This document shows, one piece after another, positions 26,443-35,141 of a stretch of DNA of 64,000 nt (position 1 is its first letter; every line of letters begins with the position of its first letter). Where the stretch lies: the NCBI GenBank assembly GCA_050184585.1, contig JBFXAF010000005.1, positions 124,001 through 188,000 on the forward strand, given 5' to 3'. The notes below the pieces were generated by a model. That model was not told where the DNA came from and ran no database searches. It worked only from the letters and a program-made list of their open reading frames with translations. A program made the translations under genes and the position numbers. Source of the DNA: JBFXAF01 sp050184585. GTDB taxonomy: Bacteria > Pseudomonadota > Alphaproteobacteria > Rhizobiales > Rhizobiaceae.

Positions 26443-26511
26443 TACAGAAACCTAGCCGAGTCAACAATCGGCCGCTATTGGTTGATGATCGCAAGCGCCC
26501 TCGGAACCGCC

Positions 26512-27240
26512 ATGACCACGGCCGAAACCGCCTTCTCCTACCGGCCGCTCTATGTGCAGGTGAAGGACAGCCTCGTGCGCCGCCTCATCGACGGGGCCTG
26601 GCAGCCCGGCCAGCTCATTCCCTCGGAAATCGACCTCGCCCGCGAGATAGGCGTCAGCCAGGGAACAGTGCGCAAGGCGCTGGACGCGATGACCGGCGAG
26701 AACCTGCTCGTGCGACGTCAGGGCCGCGGAACCTTCGTCGCCGAACCAGAGGAAAGCCGTATCCTCTTCCAGTTCTTCCGTTTCGTTCAGGATTCGGGCG
26801 AGCGGTCGTTTCCTGCGTCGAACGTCATCTCGCACGGTCGGGAGGCCGCGGACCCTGCGCGGGCAGCGCTTCTCGGCGTCGGCGGCGGCGACATGCTGTT
26901 CCGTATCGAGCGCATCCGGACGGTCGCCGCGCGCCCGCTCATCGCGGAGACCATCTGGCTGCCGGCATCGCGCGTGAGCGGGTTCGATGCTCTCGCGGGC
27001 ATCCCGAACAACGTCTACCGGCTCTATTCGCAGCGCTGGGGCATCACCATCGCCCGGGCCAGTGAACGACTGAAAGCGATCCCTGCCAGCAAAACCGACG
27101 CCGTGCGGCTCGGCATCGAGACCGGCGCGCCGCTGCTCGAAATCGTCCGCGTCGCCTTCGACCTCGAGAACAAGCCGGTCGAACTGCGAGTTTCCCGCTG
27201 TCTCACGGACGGCATCCACTACGCATCGGACCTGCGCTGA
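26512..27240 (+). CDS. GntR/HutC-family regulator of the sulfolactate operon
   Basis: A 242-residue GntR-family regulator. The N-terminal winged helix (residues about 8-80) contains VQVKDSLVRRLIDGAW, IPSEIDLAREIGVSQGTVRK and RRQGRGTFV. A C-terminal UTRA ligand domain of the HutC type follows (FRIERIRT, PLIAETIWLP). It is divergent from suyA, so local control is likely, probably with a sulfonate or sugar-acid effector. The ATG at 26512 is preferred because GGAA lies upstream and the domain begins soon after; frame-consistent starts at 26482 (TTG) and 26485 (ATG) exist. Confidence 0.87.
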   Translation: MTTAETAFSYRPLYVQVKDSLVRRLIDGAWQPGQLIPSEIDLAREIGVSQGTVRKALDAMTGENLLVRRQGRGTFVAEPEESRILFQFFRFVQDSGERSFPASNVISHGREAADPARAALLGVGGGDMLFRIERIRTVAARPLIAETIWLPASRVSGFDALAGIPNNVYRLYSQRWGITIARASERLKAIPASKTDAVRLGIETGAPLLEIVRVAFDLENKPVELRVSRCLTDGIHYASDLR

Positions 27241-27244
27241 AGGC

Positions 27245-28192
27245 TCAGCCGAACATCAATGTCGCGATGGTGACCCACAATGCCGTGGTCACCGCCGCCA
27301 TCGCGGTGGCGATCGTCATCTGGTTCGAAGCGAGCGCCTGTCCGGTGCCGAGCTGCATGGCTATCAGATAGGAATTCACGCCGGACGGCAGCGCCGCGGC
27401 GGCAACGACGACCTTGGCGGTGAGCGGCGGCAGGCCGACCGCCCAGGCGACGGCGAGCGCCACCGCGGGCATCAGCATCAGCTTGAGAAGGGAGAGCGTG
27501 AAAGCCGGGCGGACGTTGCCGCTAATGCCGAATTTGCGCAGCCCGAGGCCCATGGCGAACAGCGCCACCGGTCCGGCCACGTCGGCCAGCGAATCGACGA
27601 AGCGTTCGAACAGTCCTGAAAGGGGAAGTCCGAGGAACCGCCACGCCAGGCCGCCGAGGATGCCGACGATCAGCGGGTTGCGGACGATGCGCGAAATGAA
27701 ATCCGCCACCACGGCCGACGCGGGGTGATCCGGGCGCTTTGGCCCGAACACCTCGAACAGGATCATCGACGCGAGGATCATCACCGGCAGGTGGACGCCA
27801 ATGAGCAACGACAACGTTTCGAACCCTGCCTGCCCGAAAATGCTCAGAGTGAAGGGGATGCCGAGAAGCACAAGGTTGGAAAAGGCGGTCGCCACCCCCC
27901 CGACTACGCCAGCCTGGCTGTCGCGCCCGAAGATCCGCGTCGTCGTCAGGTGGCCGGCCGTCCATGCAATCGCGACCGCCGTGAAATAGGTTCCCCACAG
28001 CGCCCAGGGCGCGGCGCCATGGAAGTCGGCGCCGGCCATCGTGCGAAAAAGCAGCAGGGGCAGCGCCACGCCCACCGCGAAGGTCGAAAGCGCGTCGCCC
28101 GTTTCCACCTTGAGATATCCGGTCCAGCCGGCAAGATAGCCGAAAGCGACCATGCCGAAGACGAACAGGATGGTTTCAGTGAGCGCCCACAC
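27245..28192 (-). CDS. AEC-family permease
   Basis: A 315-residue membrane protein of the auxin-efflux-carrier (AEC) family with about ten hydrophobic segments (FVFGMVAFGYLAGWTG at the start; ATAFSNLVLLGIPF, NPLIVGILGGL, and PSGVNSYLIAMQLG near the end). AEC members move organic anions such as malate or malonate. Its convergent position next to the sulfolactate regulator makes uptake or export of a sulfonated organic acid or a product a reasonable guess. The frame is open to 28438, but that would overlap the caspase gene. The GTG at 28192 gives normal family length. Confidence 0.78.
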   Translation of the reverse strand: MWALTETILFVFGMVAFGYLAGWTGYLKVETGDALSTFAVGVALPLLLFRTMAGADFHGAAPWALWGTYFTAVAIAWTAGHLTTTRIFGRDSQAGVVGGVATAFSNLVLLGIPFTLSIFGQAGFETLSLLIGVHLPVMILASMILFEVFGPKRPDHPASAVVADFISRIVRNPLIVGILGGLAWRFLGLPLSGLFERFVDSLADVAGPVALFAMGLGLRKFGISGNVRPAFTLSLLKLMLMPAVALAVAWAVGLPPLTAKVVVAAAALPSGVNSYLIAMQLGTGQALASNQMTIATAMAAVTTALWVTIATLMFG

Positions 28193-28313
28193 GAGGGCGT
28201 GATAGGCAAGCGCGACCCACTGCGCAATCGCTGCCGGCCCATCCCTTGCCGCAATCGGATGGTTTTGCGCTCCAAACGGGTTCACACAGACCCGGGCAAC
28301 AGACGGAACGTCG

Positions 28314-31300
28314 ATGCGGCACATGATTCTTTCCAATTGCGCGCTCCGGCTGGCGGCGCTCGCGCTCGCCCTGGTGTTCGGCGCGACGGCGCTTCGGGCG
28401 GAAGACCGCCGGTCACTCAACGGCGTGGCGCTGGTCATCGGCCAGTCGAAGTACGAGGCGATTCCCGCCCTTCCGAACCCCGCGAACGACGCGCGCGAAA
28501 TGGCGAAACTGCTGACCGATCTCGGCTTCGACGCGCGGTCCGTCTCCGATCGCGACGCCTCGAAGCTGCGGCGCGACCTGGAACGGTTCGTCGAGGATGC
28601 GGAGGGCGCCGACGTCGCGTTCCTCTACTATTCCGGTCACGGCATCGAGTCGGGTGGAGAGAACTGGCTCATCCCCGTCGACGCCGGCGTCTCGTCGCTC
28701 GAGGACGCCGACGAGGAACTGGTCGCGGTCGGTGCGATCCTCGATGAGCTGAAGACGATCGTGCCGGTCACCATCGTGCTCCTCGACGCCTGCCGCACCA
28801 ACCCCTTCCCCGCGGGCGCCGCCGTTCGTCGCCAGCCGGGCGGCGAGGCGACGCCGGTCGGCGCCGGGGGCCTGACGCCCGTGCGTGGCGCCACGAAGCT
28901 CGGCGACAACCCGCAGGCGGCCGACAGCCTGGGAATGGTGATCGGTTTCGCGGCCGAGCCGGGCATGCCGGCCCTCGACGGAGACGCCGGCGGCAACAGC
29001 CCCTACGCGACCGCGCTGCTGCGGCACCTGGGCGCCCTCGACGGCATCGAGTTCGGTCAGGTCATGCGCATGGTCACCGAGGAGGTCTATCTGGACACCG
29101 GCGCGAGGCAGCGTCCATGGGTCAACGAATCGCTGAGGCGCATGCTCTTCTTCGGTGTGCCCCAGGATGCGCCCACAGGCGACGAAGGGCTCATTACCGG
29201 GGAGCGGCGCAAGCTCCTGCTCACCATCGCAGACCTGCCGACGCCGAACCGGACCCAGGTCGAGCTTGCAGCTCTCGACGACGGCGTCCCGCTCGACTCC
29301 CTCTACGGCGTCCTGCGCGCTCTCGGCGCCGAGAACATCCCGGAGGACCCCGCCGAACTCGGCAAGGTGCTCGACGCGCAGGCTGAGCGCCTCAAGGGCA
29401 TGCTCGACCGCGCGCGGGCTCTCGAATCGTCGGATCCCGATACGCAGCGCCTCGTCGCAATGGCCGACCGCGCGATCCGCGAAGGCGCCATCGAGACCGC
29501 TCGCCTCTTCCTCGACGACGCCGTTTCCCGGGTCGAACAGAATGCGACGTCGGTCGACGACATCGAGGAGGAACTGAGGAAGAAGCGGATCGCGGACGCC
29601 GCGATCTACGCGCAACGCGCCGACGTGGCCGCGCTCGCCTTCGATTACCGGTCAGCCGCCGCGGACTACGGCAAGGCGTTCGATCTGGTTGAGAAGTGGG
29701 ACGAGGAGCTGCGCTGGAACTACAAGAACAAGCAGGCCGAGGCCCTCCACGCGCTGGGCGCCACCACGGGCGAGCGCGACGCCTCGGAGGCGGCGATCGA
29801 AGCATATCGGCTGATCCTGGGATACATCCCCTATGGCGAAAGGAATCGCGACTGGGCCATCACCCGCAACAACATGGCGGTGGTGATGCAGACACTCGGC
29901 GAACGCGAAGGCGACACCAAGAATCTAGAAGAAGCCCTTGGTATATTTCAAGAATCTATTTCGATCTTCGAGACCGAGAAAGACGATCTCAACTGGAGTG
30001 CCGCGCAGAACAACATCGGCAACGTCTTGCTGGAACTCGGCCGGCGAACCGCTGACGCGGCGCGCATCCACGAGGCGGTCGCCGCCTATCGCTCCACGCT
30101 GCAGAAGAGGGACCGGTCGAAACATCCGCTCGACTGGGCGTCGTCCCAGAACAACATCGGACTGGCGCTGACCGCATTGGCCGAACGCGAGGCCGGACCG
30201 GAACTGCTGATCGAGGCGGACGCCGCCTATCGACTGGCGCTGGAGGAGTATACGCGCGAACGCGCCCCGGCCGAATGGGCGATGGTGCAGAACAATCTGG
30301 GCAATGCCCTGAACGCGCTCGGCAACATGCGGGCCGAGGCCGACACCTATCGCTTGGCGGCCGACGCCTACCGTTCCGCGCTGGAGGTACGCACCAAGGA
30401 ACAGTTTCCCGTCCAATGGGCGCGCACCCAGCTCAATCTCGGCGGCACCCTGTCCAACATGGGGCAGCTGGAGACGGGCACCGATAGCCTCTATGCGGCG
30501 GAATCGGCGTTCCGCGAGGCGTTGACCGTGCTGACGCGGGAGAAGCTGCCGCTCGAATGGGCCGCCCTGCAGAACAACCTCGGGTCGATCCTGCAGACAA
30601 TCGGCCAGCGCGGGTTCAGTCCGGTGCGCATCGAGGAATCCGTCGCGGCCTTCCGCTCCGCGATGGAGGAGTATCCCCGCGAGAAGCTGCCGCTGGATTG
30701 GGCCATGACCAGCTTCAACATGGCCAACAGCCTGCGGCTCATCGGCGGCATGAACAACGATCCGGTCAGGCTGAAGGAAGCCGCGGACGCCTACGGGGCG
30801 GCCCTGGGCGAGTACACACGCCAGGCCACGCCAAGGCAGTGGGCGCTGGCCCAGGCCGGCCTCGGCTCGGCGCTGCAATCGCTCGCGAACTACGAGACCG
30901 ACACGCGTTCACTGTTCAGGGCGATCGAGGCGCAGCGCGCGTCGCTCGAGGTCCTGACACGGGAGAATGCGCCGATCGAATGGGCGAACGCTCAAAACAG
31001 CCTCGGCACTTGCCTTCTCAACCTCTCGAACCGCGAGAGCGACGCCAAGTATCTGGCCGAATCTCGCGCCGCCTTCGAGGCGACGACCGAGATATTCACC
31101 CGGGATTTCCAACCGATGCAGTGGGCGTTCGCCATCAACAACATCGGCGACGTCCACTGGTCGTTGGGCGCACGGACCGGCGAACGCGCCGAGTTCGAGC
31201 AGGCTCTGGCGCGTTTCGAGGAAGCGAAGGCCGTGTTCGTCGAGACCGGCTATGCCCCGGTCATCACGCTGATCGACCAGAAGATCGACCTGATCAAGCA

Positions 31301-31325
31301 ATCGCTGGCGAGCAGCCCGCAATAA
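28314..31325 (+). CDS. Secreted caspase-like peptidase with TPR repeats
   Basis: A 1003-residue exported protein. A signal peptide (about residues 1-29) is followed by a caspase/peptidase C14 domain (about residues 35-280). The catalytic dyad His109 (YYSGHGIE) and Cys160 (LLDACRTNP) is intact. The rest is helical. From about residue 500 to 990 it holds about nine tetratricopeptide-like repeats of about 52-56 residues, each with W-A-x-x-Q-N-N-L/I-G. This is a bacterial orthocaspase with a protein-interaction tail. Periplasmic location is predicted. It is monocistronic, divergent from the AEC permease. Substrate and role are unknown. Confidence 0.88.
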   Translation: MRHMILSNCALRLAALALALVFGATALRAEDRRSLNGVALVIGQSKYEAIPALPNPANDAREMAKLLTDLGFDARSVSDRDASKLRRDLERFVEDAEGADVAFLYYSGHGIESGGENWLIPVDAGVSSLEDADEELVAVGAILDELKTIVPVTIVLLDACRTNPFPAGAAVRRQPGGEATPVGAGGLTPVRGATKLGDNPQAADSLGMVIGFAAEPGMPALDGDAGGNSPYATALLRHLGALDGIEFGQVMRMVTEEVYLDTGARQRPWVNESLRRMLFFGVPQDAPTGDEGLITGERRKLLLTIADLPTPNRTQVELAALDDGVPLDSLYGVLRALGAENIPEDPAELGKVLDAQAERLKGMLDRARALESSDPDTQRLVAMADRAIREGAIETARLFLDDAVSRVEQNATSVDDIEEELRKKRIADAAIYAQRADVAALAFDYRSAAADYGKAFDLVEKWDEELRWNYKNKQAEALHALGATTGERDASEAAIEAYRLILGYIPYGERNRDWAITRNNMAVVMQTLGEREGDTKNLEEALGIFQESISIFETEKDDLNWSAAQNNIGNVLLELGRRTADAARIHEAVAAYRSTLQKRDRSKHPLDWASSQNNIGLALTALAEREAGPELLIEADAAYRLALEEYTRERAPAEWAMVQNNLGNALNALGNMRAEADTYRLAADAYRSALEVRTKEQFPVQWARTQLNLGGTLSNMGQLETGTDSLYAAESAFREALTVLTREKLPLEWAALQNNLGSILQTIGQRGFSPVRIEESVAAFRSAMEEYPREKLPLDWAMTSFNMANSLRLIGGMNNDPVRLKEAADAYGAALGEYTRQATPRQWALAQAGLGSALQSLANYETDTRSLFRAIEAQRASLEVLTRENAPIEWANAQNSLGTCLLNLSNRESDAKYLAESRAAFEATTEIFTRDFQPMQWAFAINNIGDVHWSLGARTGERAEFEQALARFEEAKAVFVETGYAPVITLIDQKIDLIKQSLASSPQ

Positions 31326-31439
31326 CGACCCGCCCCGATGCGGGGCCGGCGCTCTTTCCGGCGTCGACGGTTCAACCTTTGCGGATATTGATCTAGGATC
31401 GAGTCTCCGTCGTTTCGGACTCTCGCTCGGAGCAACTCG

Positions 31440-32177
31440 ATGTCGTTCCTTCGCAGCCTACTCAGTTGCATCGCCGTTCTCTGCGCATGTATCGCCATCG
31501 CCCCCCTGGCCCGCGCGGGAGACACGGCCTTCGTCGAAATCCTCGGTTTCACGCCCGATGGCCGGGTTTTCGCGTTTGAGGAATACGGCGTGCAGGACGG
31601 CTCAGGCTTCCCCTACAGCCACAGATTCTACATCGAGGTGGCCGCCGACAAGTTCCTGCCGAACACGCCGGTTCGCGTGACGATCGAGGATGAGGGGGCG
31701 ACCATCGACGACGCTCGGGCCAAGTCGAAAATCCGCGGCGAGAAGATCTTCAAGGACGCGCAACTGGCTCGCAATCGCGGGTTCACGGCGGCCTTCAACC
31801 CGGTCACGGAACTATCCGCCGATCCGTTCCGTCTCACCGCGAACCCACGACCGGTGCATCCGCCGGTGGATGATCCGGTCGAATTTCGCTTGGAGGAAAT
31901 CCACGTCGTCACGCCATCGCGCTGCGAAGGATTGGGCGACATTGTCGGCATACGCATCCTGAGAATGTTCGCGACGCCGGGTGGCCGCACGGAATTGCGG
32001 CATCAGGATTCAGGCATTCCGCTGTCGCGCGGTTGTCCGACCGGCTACCGGATCGGTGGTCTCCAGACATTCTTTCCCCACAACGGCAGGCCGGCCTATG
32101 CGCTGTTGATCGCCATCCGCCGGTTCGGGTTCGAAGGGCCCGACTATCGCTGGATCGCGGCGACCGGCCGGCTGTGA
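31440..32177 (+). CDS. DUF2259 secreted protein
   Basis: A 245-residue secreted protein with a signal peptide (cleavage near LARAGDT) and the DUF2259 pattern FTPDGRVFAFEEYGVQDGSG near the mature N-terminus. Two cysteines lie in the C-terminal part (SRCEGLG, SRGCPTG). The function is not known. It overlaps the downstream membrane protein gene by 4 bases (GTGA), so the two are translationally coupled and may act together at the envelope. Confidence 0.82.
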   Translation: MSFLRSLLSCIAVLCACIAIAPLARAGDTAFVEILGFTPDGRVFAFEEYGVQDGSGFPYSHRFYIEVAADKFLPNTPVRVTIEDEGATIDDARAKSKIRGEKIFKDAQLARNRGFTAAFNPVTELSADPFRLTANPRPVHPPVDDPVEFRLEEIHVVTPSRCEGLGDIVGIRILRMFATPGGRTELRHQDSGIPLSRGCPTGYRIGGLQTFFPHNGRPAYALLIAIRRFGFEGPDYRWIAATGRL

Positions 32178-32692
32178 CGGCATCCGGGGAAACGAACCCA
32201 GCGGCCGGCGTGACGGCGCGGGTGGCGGCGTCGCTTCCCAGCCTCCGCGCCACCGTCTTCGGGTCCGTCGCCTGGGCGATCGTGAATGCCGCGAGCGCGT
32301 ATCTGGGACTTTGGATGCGGGACTGGCAGGCGGGATACTTCAGCGTCGTGCTGATCTTCGCCTTAGGTGGAACGCTTGCCTTCGCACCCGCATACGCCTC
32401 ATCGCATCTGATCGCCGCGCGGTCCCCGAGGGAGCGCAGGTTCGCCGCCGCCTTCGTCCTGCTGGCGGTGCTGACGATCGGTCTGACCGCCGCCCTGTTC
32501 GCGGTCGAGTACCGCATCTACTACGCCCAGTGGCACGCCGACTTCCCGTCGATGGTCTGGGGCTTCCAGCTCTTCTTCACGAGCGCGGCGGCCGTCTACC
32601 AGTTCGCCGTACTGGGGCTGCGGCTCTATTTTCCGTTCGGGTTCCTCGCCCTGTTCATCGCAGCTGCGTGGATCGCCGGACGTTTGCGTTGA
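32174..32692 (+). CDS. Small multi-pass membrane protein
   Basis: A 172-residue protein with four predicted membrane helices (AWAIVNAASAYLGLW, VVLIFALGGTLAFA, FVLLAVLTIGLTAALF, FGFLALFIAAAWIAG). I do not recognise the family. It starts with GTG inside the stop codon of the DUF2259 gene, which points to coupled translation. It ends 49 bp before purB. Confidence 0.7.
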   Translation: MTASGETNPAAGVTARVAASLPSLRATVFGSVAWAIVNAASAYLGLWMRDWQAGYFSVVLIFALGGTLAFAPAYASSHLIAARSPRERRFAAAFVLLAVLTIGLTAALFAVEYRIYYAQWHADFPSMVWGFQLFFTSAAAVYQFAVLGLRLYFPFGFLALFIAAAWIAGRLR

Positions 32693-32741
32693 GAAGCGGC
32701 CCCGCCTCTGATAGAGCGGGCGCGCAGTTTCAGGACAGACG

Positions 32742-34049
32742 ATGATCCCACGTTATTCGCGACCTCAGATGGTCGCCATCTGGTCGCCCGAGACCCGTTT
32801 CCGCATCTGGTTCGAGATCGAGGCGCACGCCTGCGACGCCCTCGCCGAAATCGGCGTCATTCCGAGGGATGCTGCCAGGGTAATCTGGGAAAAGGGCGGG
32901 AACGCCGTCTTCGACGTCGAGCGCATCGACGAGATCGAACGCGAGACCAAGCACGATGTCATCGCTTTCCTGACCCACCTGGCCGAATTCGTCGGTCCCG
33001 AAGCCCGCTTCATCCATCAGGGCATGACGTCGTCCGACGTCCTCGACACATGCCTGGCAGTGCAACTCGTCCGCGCGGCGGATCTGTTGATCGCCGACGT
33101 CGACGCACTGCTCGCCGCCCTGAAGAAGCGCGCCTTCGAGCACAAAGACACGATCACAATCGGCCGCAGTCACGCCATCCATGCCGAGCCGACGACATTC
33201 GGAGTGAAGCTGGCGCAGGCCTACGCCGAATTCTCGCGTAACCGGGAGCGCCTCGTCGCGGCCCGCGCCGAGGTCGCCACTTGTGCGATCTCCGGCGCGG
33301 TGGGAACGTTCGCCAACATCGATCCGAGGGTCGAGGAACACGTCGCCGCGAAACTCGGCCTGACACCAGAGCCGGTGTCGACCCAGGTCATCCCGCGCGA
33401 CCGGCACGCGATGTTCTTCGCCACGCTCGGCGTCATCGCGTCCTCCATCGAGCGCCTGGCCACGGAAGTCCGGCACCTCCAGCGCACCGAAGTCCTGGAA
33501 GTGGAAGAGTATTTTTCGCCCGGCCAGAAGGGTTCGTCGGCGATGCCGCACAAGCGCAACCCGGTCCTGTCGGAGAACCTGACCGGCCTGGCCCGTATGG
33601 TGCGGGCCTATGTGACGCCAGCGCTGGAGAACGTCGCGCTATGGCACGAGCGCGACATTTCGCACTCGTCGGTCGAACGCATGATCGGACCGGACGCAAC
33701 AGTCACGGTCGACTTCGCCCTGGTCCGACTGACAGGCCTGATCGAAAGACTGGTGGTCTACCCGGAGAACATGCGCAGGAATCTCGACCGTTTCCGCGGA
33801 CTCGTGCATTCGCAGCGTGTGCTGCTCGCGCTCACCCAGGCAGGCGTCAGCCGCGAGGATGCGTATCGGATCGTCCAGCGCAACGCCATGAAGGTCTGGG
33901 AAAGGGGCGCGGACTTCCTCGAGGAATTGCTGTCCGACAAGGAGGTGCGCGCCGCGCTCCCCGAAGCGGAGATCAGGGACAGGTTCGACCTGGGCTACCA
34001 CACGAGGCACGTCGACACGATCTTCAGACGCGTATTCGGAGAGGCGTGA
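32742..34049 (+). CDS. purB: Adenylosuccinate lyase
   Basis: A 435-residue fumarase/aspartase-superfamily enzyme that removes fumarate from SAICAR and adenylosuccinate in purine synthesis. The signature GSSAMPHKRNP (about residues 265-275), the catalytic region IHQGMTSSDVLDT and the early RYSRPQM are all present. Length fits the short bacterial PurB class. A terminator follows at 34060-34080. Confidence 0.95.
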   Translation: MIPRYSRPQMVAIWSPETRFRIWFEIEAHACDALAEIGVIPRDAARVIWEKGGNAVFDVERIDEIERETKHDVIAFLTHLAEFVGPEARFIHQGMTSSDVLDTCLAVQLVRAADLLIADVDALLAALKKRAFEHKDTITIGRSHAIHAEPTTFGVKLAQAYAEFSRNRERLVAARAEVATCAISGAVGTFANIDPRVEEHVAAKLGLTPEPVSTQVIPRDRHAMFFATLGVIASSIERLATEVRHLQRTEVLEVEEYFSPGQKGSSAMPHKRNPVLSENLTGLARMVRAYVTPALENVALWHERDISHSSVERMIGPDATVTVDFALVRLTGLIERLVVYPENMRRNLDRFRGLVHSQRVLLALTQAGVSREDAYRIVQRNAMKVWERGADFLEELLSDKEVRAALPEAEIRDRFDLGYHTRHVDTIFRRVFGEA

Positions 34050-34059
34050 ACCTGAAGAA

Positions 34060-34080
34060 CCCGGCTTGAAGCCGGGCTTT
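34060..34080 (+). terminator. Rho-independent terminator after purB
   Basis: CCCGGC-TTGAA-GCCGGG followed by CTTT lies 10 bp after the purB stop. It is a compact 6-bp GC stem with a short T run. It also separates purB from the convergent Tat-exported gene. Confidence 0.75.
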
Positions 34081-34106
34081 CCCATCATCGTTGCGCTCCG
34101 TCAGGC

Positions 34107-35000
34107 TCAGCCCGGCACGATCCGGATGACGTTGCCCCAGGGGTCGGTGTATTCCCTGTCGTCCTTGGCCGCCGCCGAACGGAACTCGACGAAGGAAAGC
34201 CCGGTTCTGTCACCGTCGCGCACGCCGGCGCCGCGGCTCTGCCACATGTTGGCGCCGACGTGGTGATGATAGCCGCCGGTCGACAGGAACACCGCCTGCC
34301 CGCCATAGTTGACCATGGTGTCGAAGCCGACGGTCTCGTTCCACCACGTCTCCGCCTCGGCCGTGTTGCCGACGCGCAAATGTACGTGGCCGACGATCGA
34401 ATTGTCCGGCGCGCCGGTCCAGCCGGCGTCGCCCGGCTTGATCTCGCCGAGCAGGTTCTGCACGTCGAGCGGCAGCGTGCCCATCTTGAGCCTTCCGTCG
34501 TCGGTCTGCCATTCGTCCTTCGGCCGGTCGGCGTAGATCTCGATGCCATTGCCTTCCGGGTCGTCGAGGTAGATCGCCTCGCTGACCAGGTGGTCCGACG
34601 CGCCCGTGACGGGAATGCGCTCGGCGATCGCGCGCTGCGCCCAGCGGGCGAGGTCTGCCCGCCGCGGCAGCAGGAAGGCCGTGTGGTAGAGCCCAGCGGT
34701 GCGCGGATCGTCCGGCCGTCCCGCCTTGAACTCCTCGATCTCGAGCAGCGGCCTGCCGCCGGCCCCGAGTACGATCGCTCCGGTTCGCCGCGTCACCTCG
34801 TCAAGGCCCAGTACGGTCTTGTAGTAGGCGGCGAGATTCTCGATGTCGCGACCCTTGATGCCGATCTGGCTGACGCTGGCCGGCGCGTCGGCCGCATATG
34901 GCAAGGCGTTCATGTTCGTCTCCGCGCGGGCGGAGCCCGCGATTGGCATAAGGGCGGCCGCTCCGGCGGCGCGGACGATGGCACGTCTCGTCAAGTCCAT
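34107..35000 (-). CDS. Tat-exported double VOC (glyoxalase/dioxygenase-like) protein
   Basis: A 297-residue protein with two VOC modules, at about residues 45-155 and 180-290. The layout is like CatE-type catechol-2,3-dioxygenases and related ring-cleavage or isomerase proteins. The N-terminus has a twin-arginine signal (LTRRAIVRAAGAAAL, then AGSARAETN), so it should be exported folded. Possible metal ligands include His in GLYHTAFLLP and VGHVHLRVG and Glu in NGIEIYADRP. Export is unusual for the family, whose members are mostly cytoplasmic. Substrate unknown. Confidence 0.82.
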   Translation of the reverse strand: MDLTRRAIVRAAGAAALMPIAGSARAETNMNALPYAADAPASVSQIGIKGRDIENLAAYYKTVLGLDEVTRRTGAIVLGAGGRPLLEIEEFKAGRPDDPRTAGLYHTAFLLPRRADLARWAQRAIAERIPVTGASDHLVSEAIYLDDPEGNGIEIYADRPKDEWQTDDGRLKMGTLPLDVQNLLGEIKPGDAGWTGAPDNSIVGHVHLRVGNTAEAETWWNETVGFDTMVNYGGQAVFLSTGGYHHHVGANMWQSRGAGVRDGDRTGLSFVEFRSAAAKDDREYTDPWGNVIRIVPG

Positions 35001-35141
35001 TGCCCATGCCCTTCCAGCATTGATGTCCTCGCCACAAGATCGGTTGAAGGACGTCGCTCCGCAAGGCCTGTTTGGCGAACACCGTGTTCACGACTTGGCG
35101 GCACCCGCGGTTAGGTTGCACGCGCAGGTGCACGGCGCTAC

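Noticed and set aside
23856..27065. A 1069-codon open frame on the plus strand across the sulfolactate operon
   Set aside because: It is antisense to slcC, suyB and suyA, which all show full family motifs. The frame has no recognisable domain and reflects high GC codon bias.
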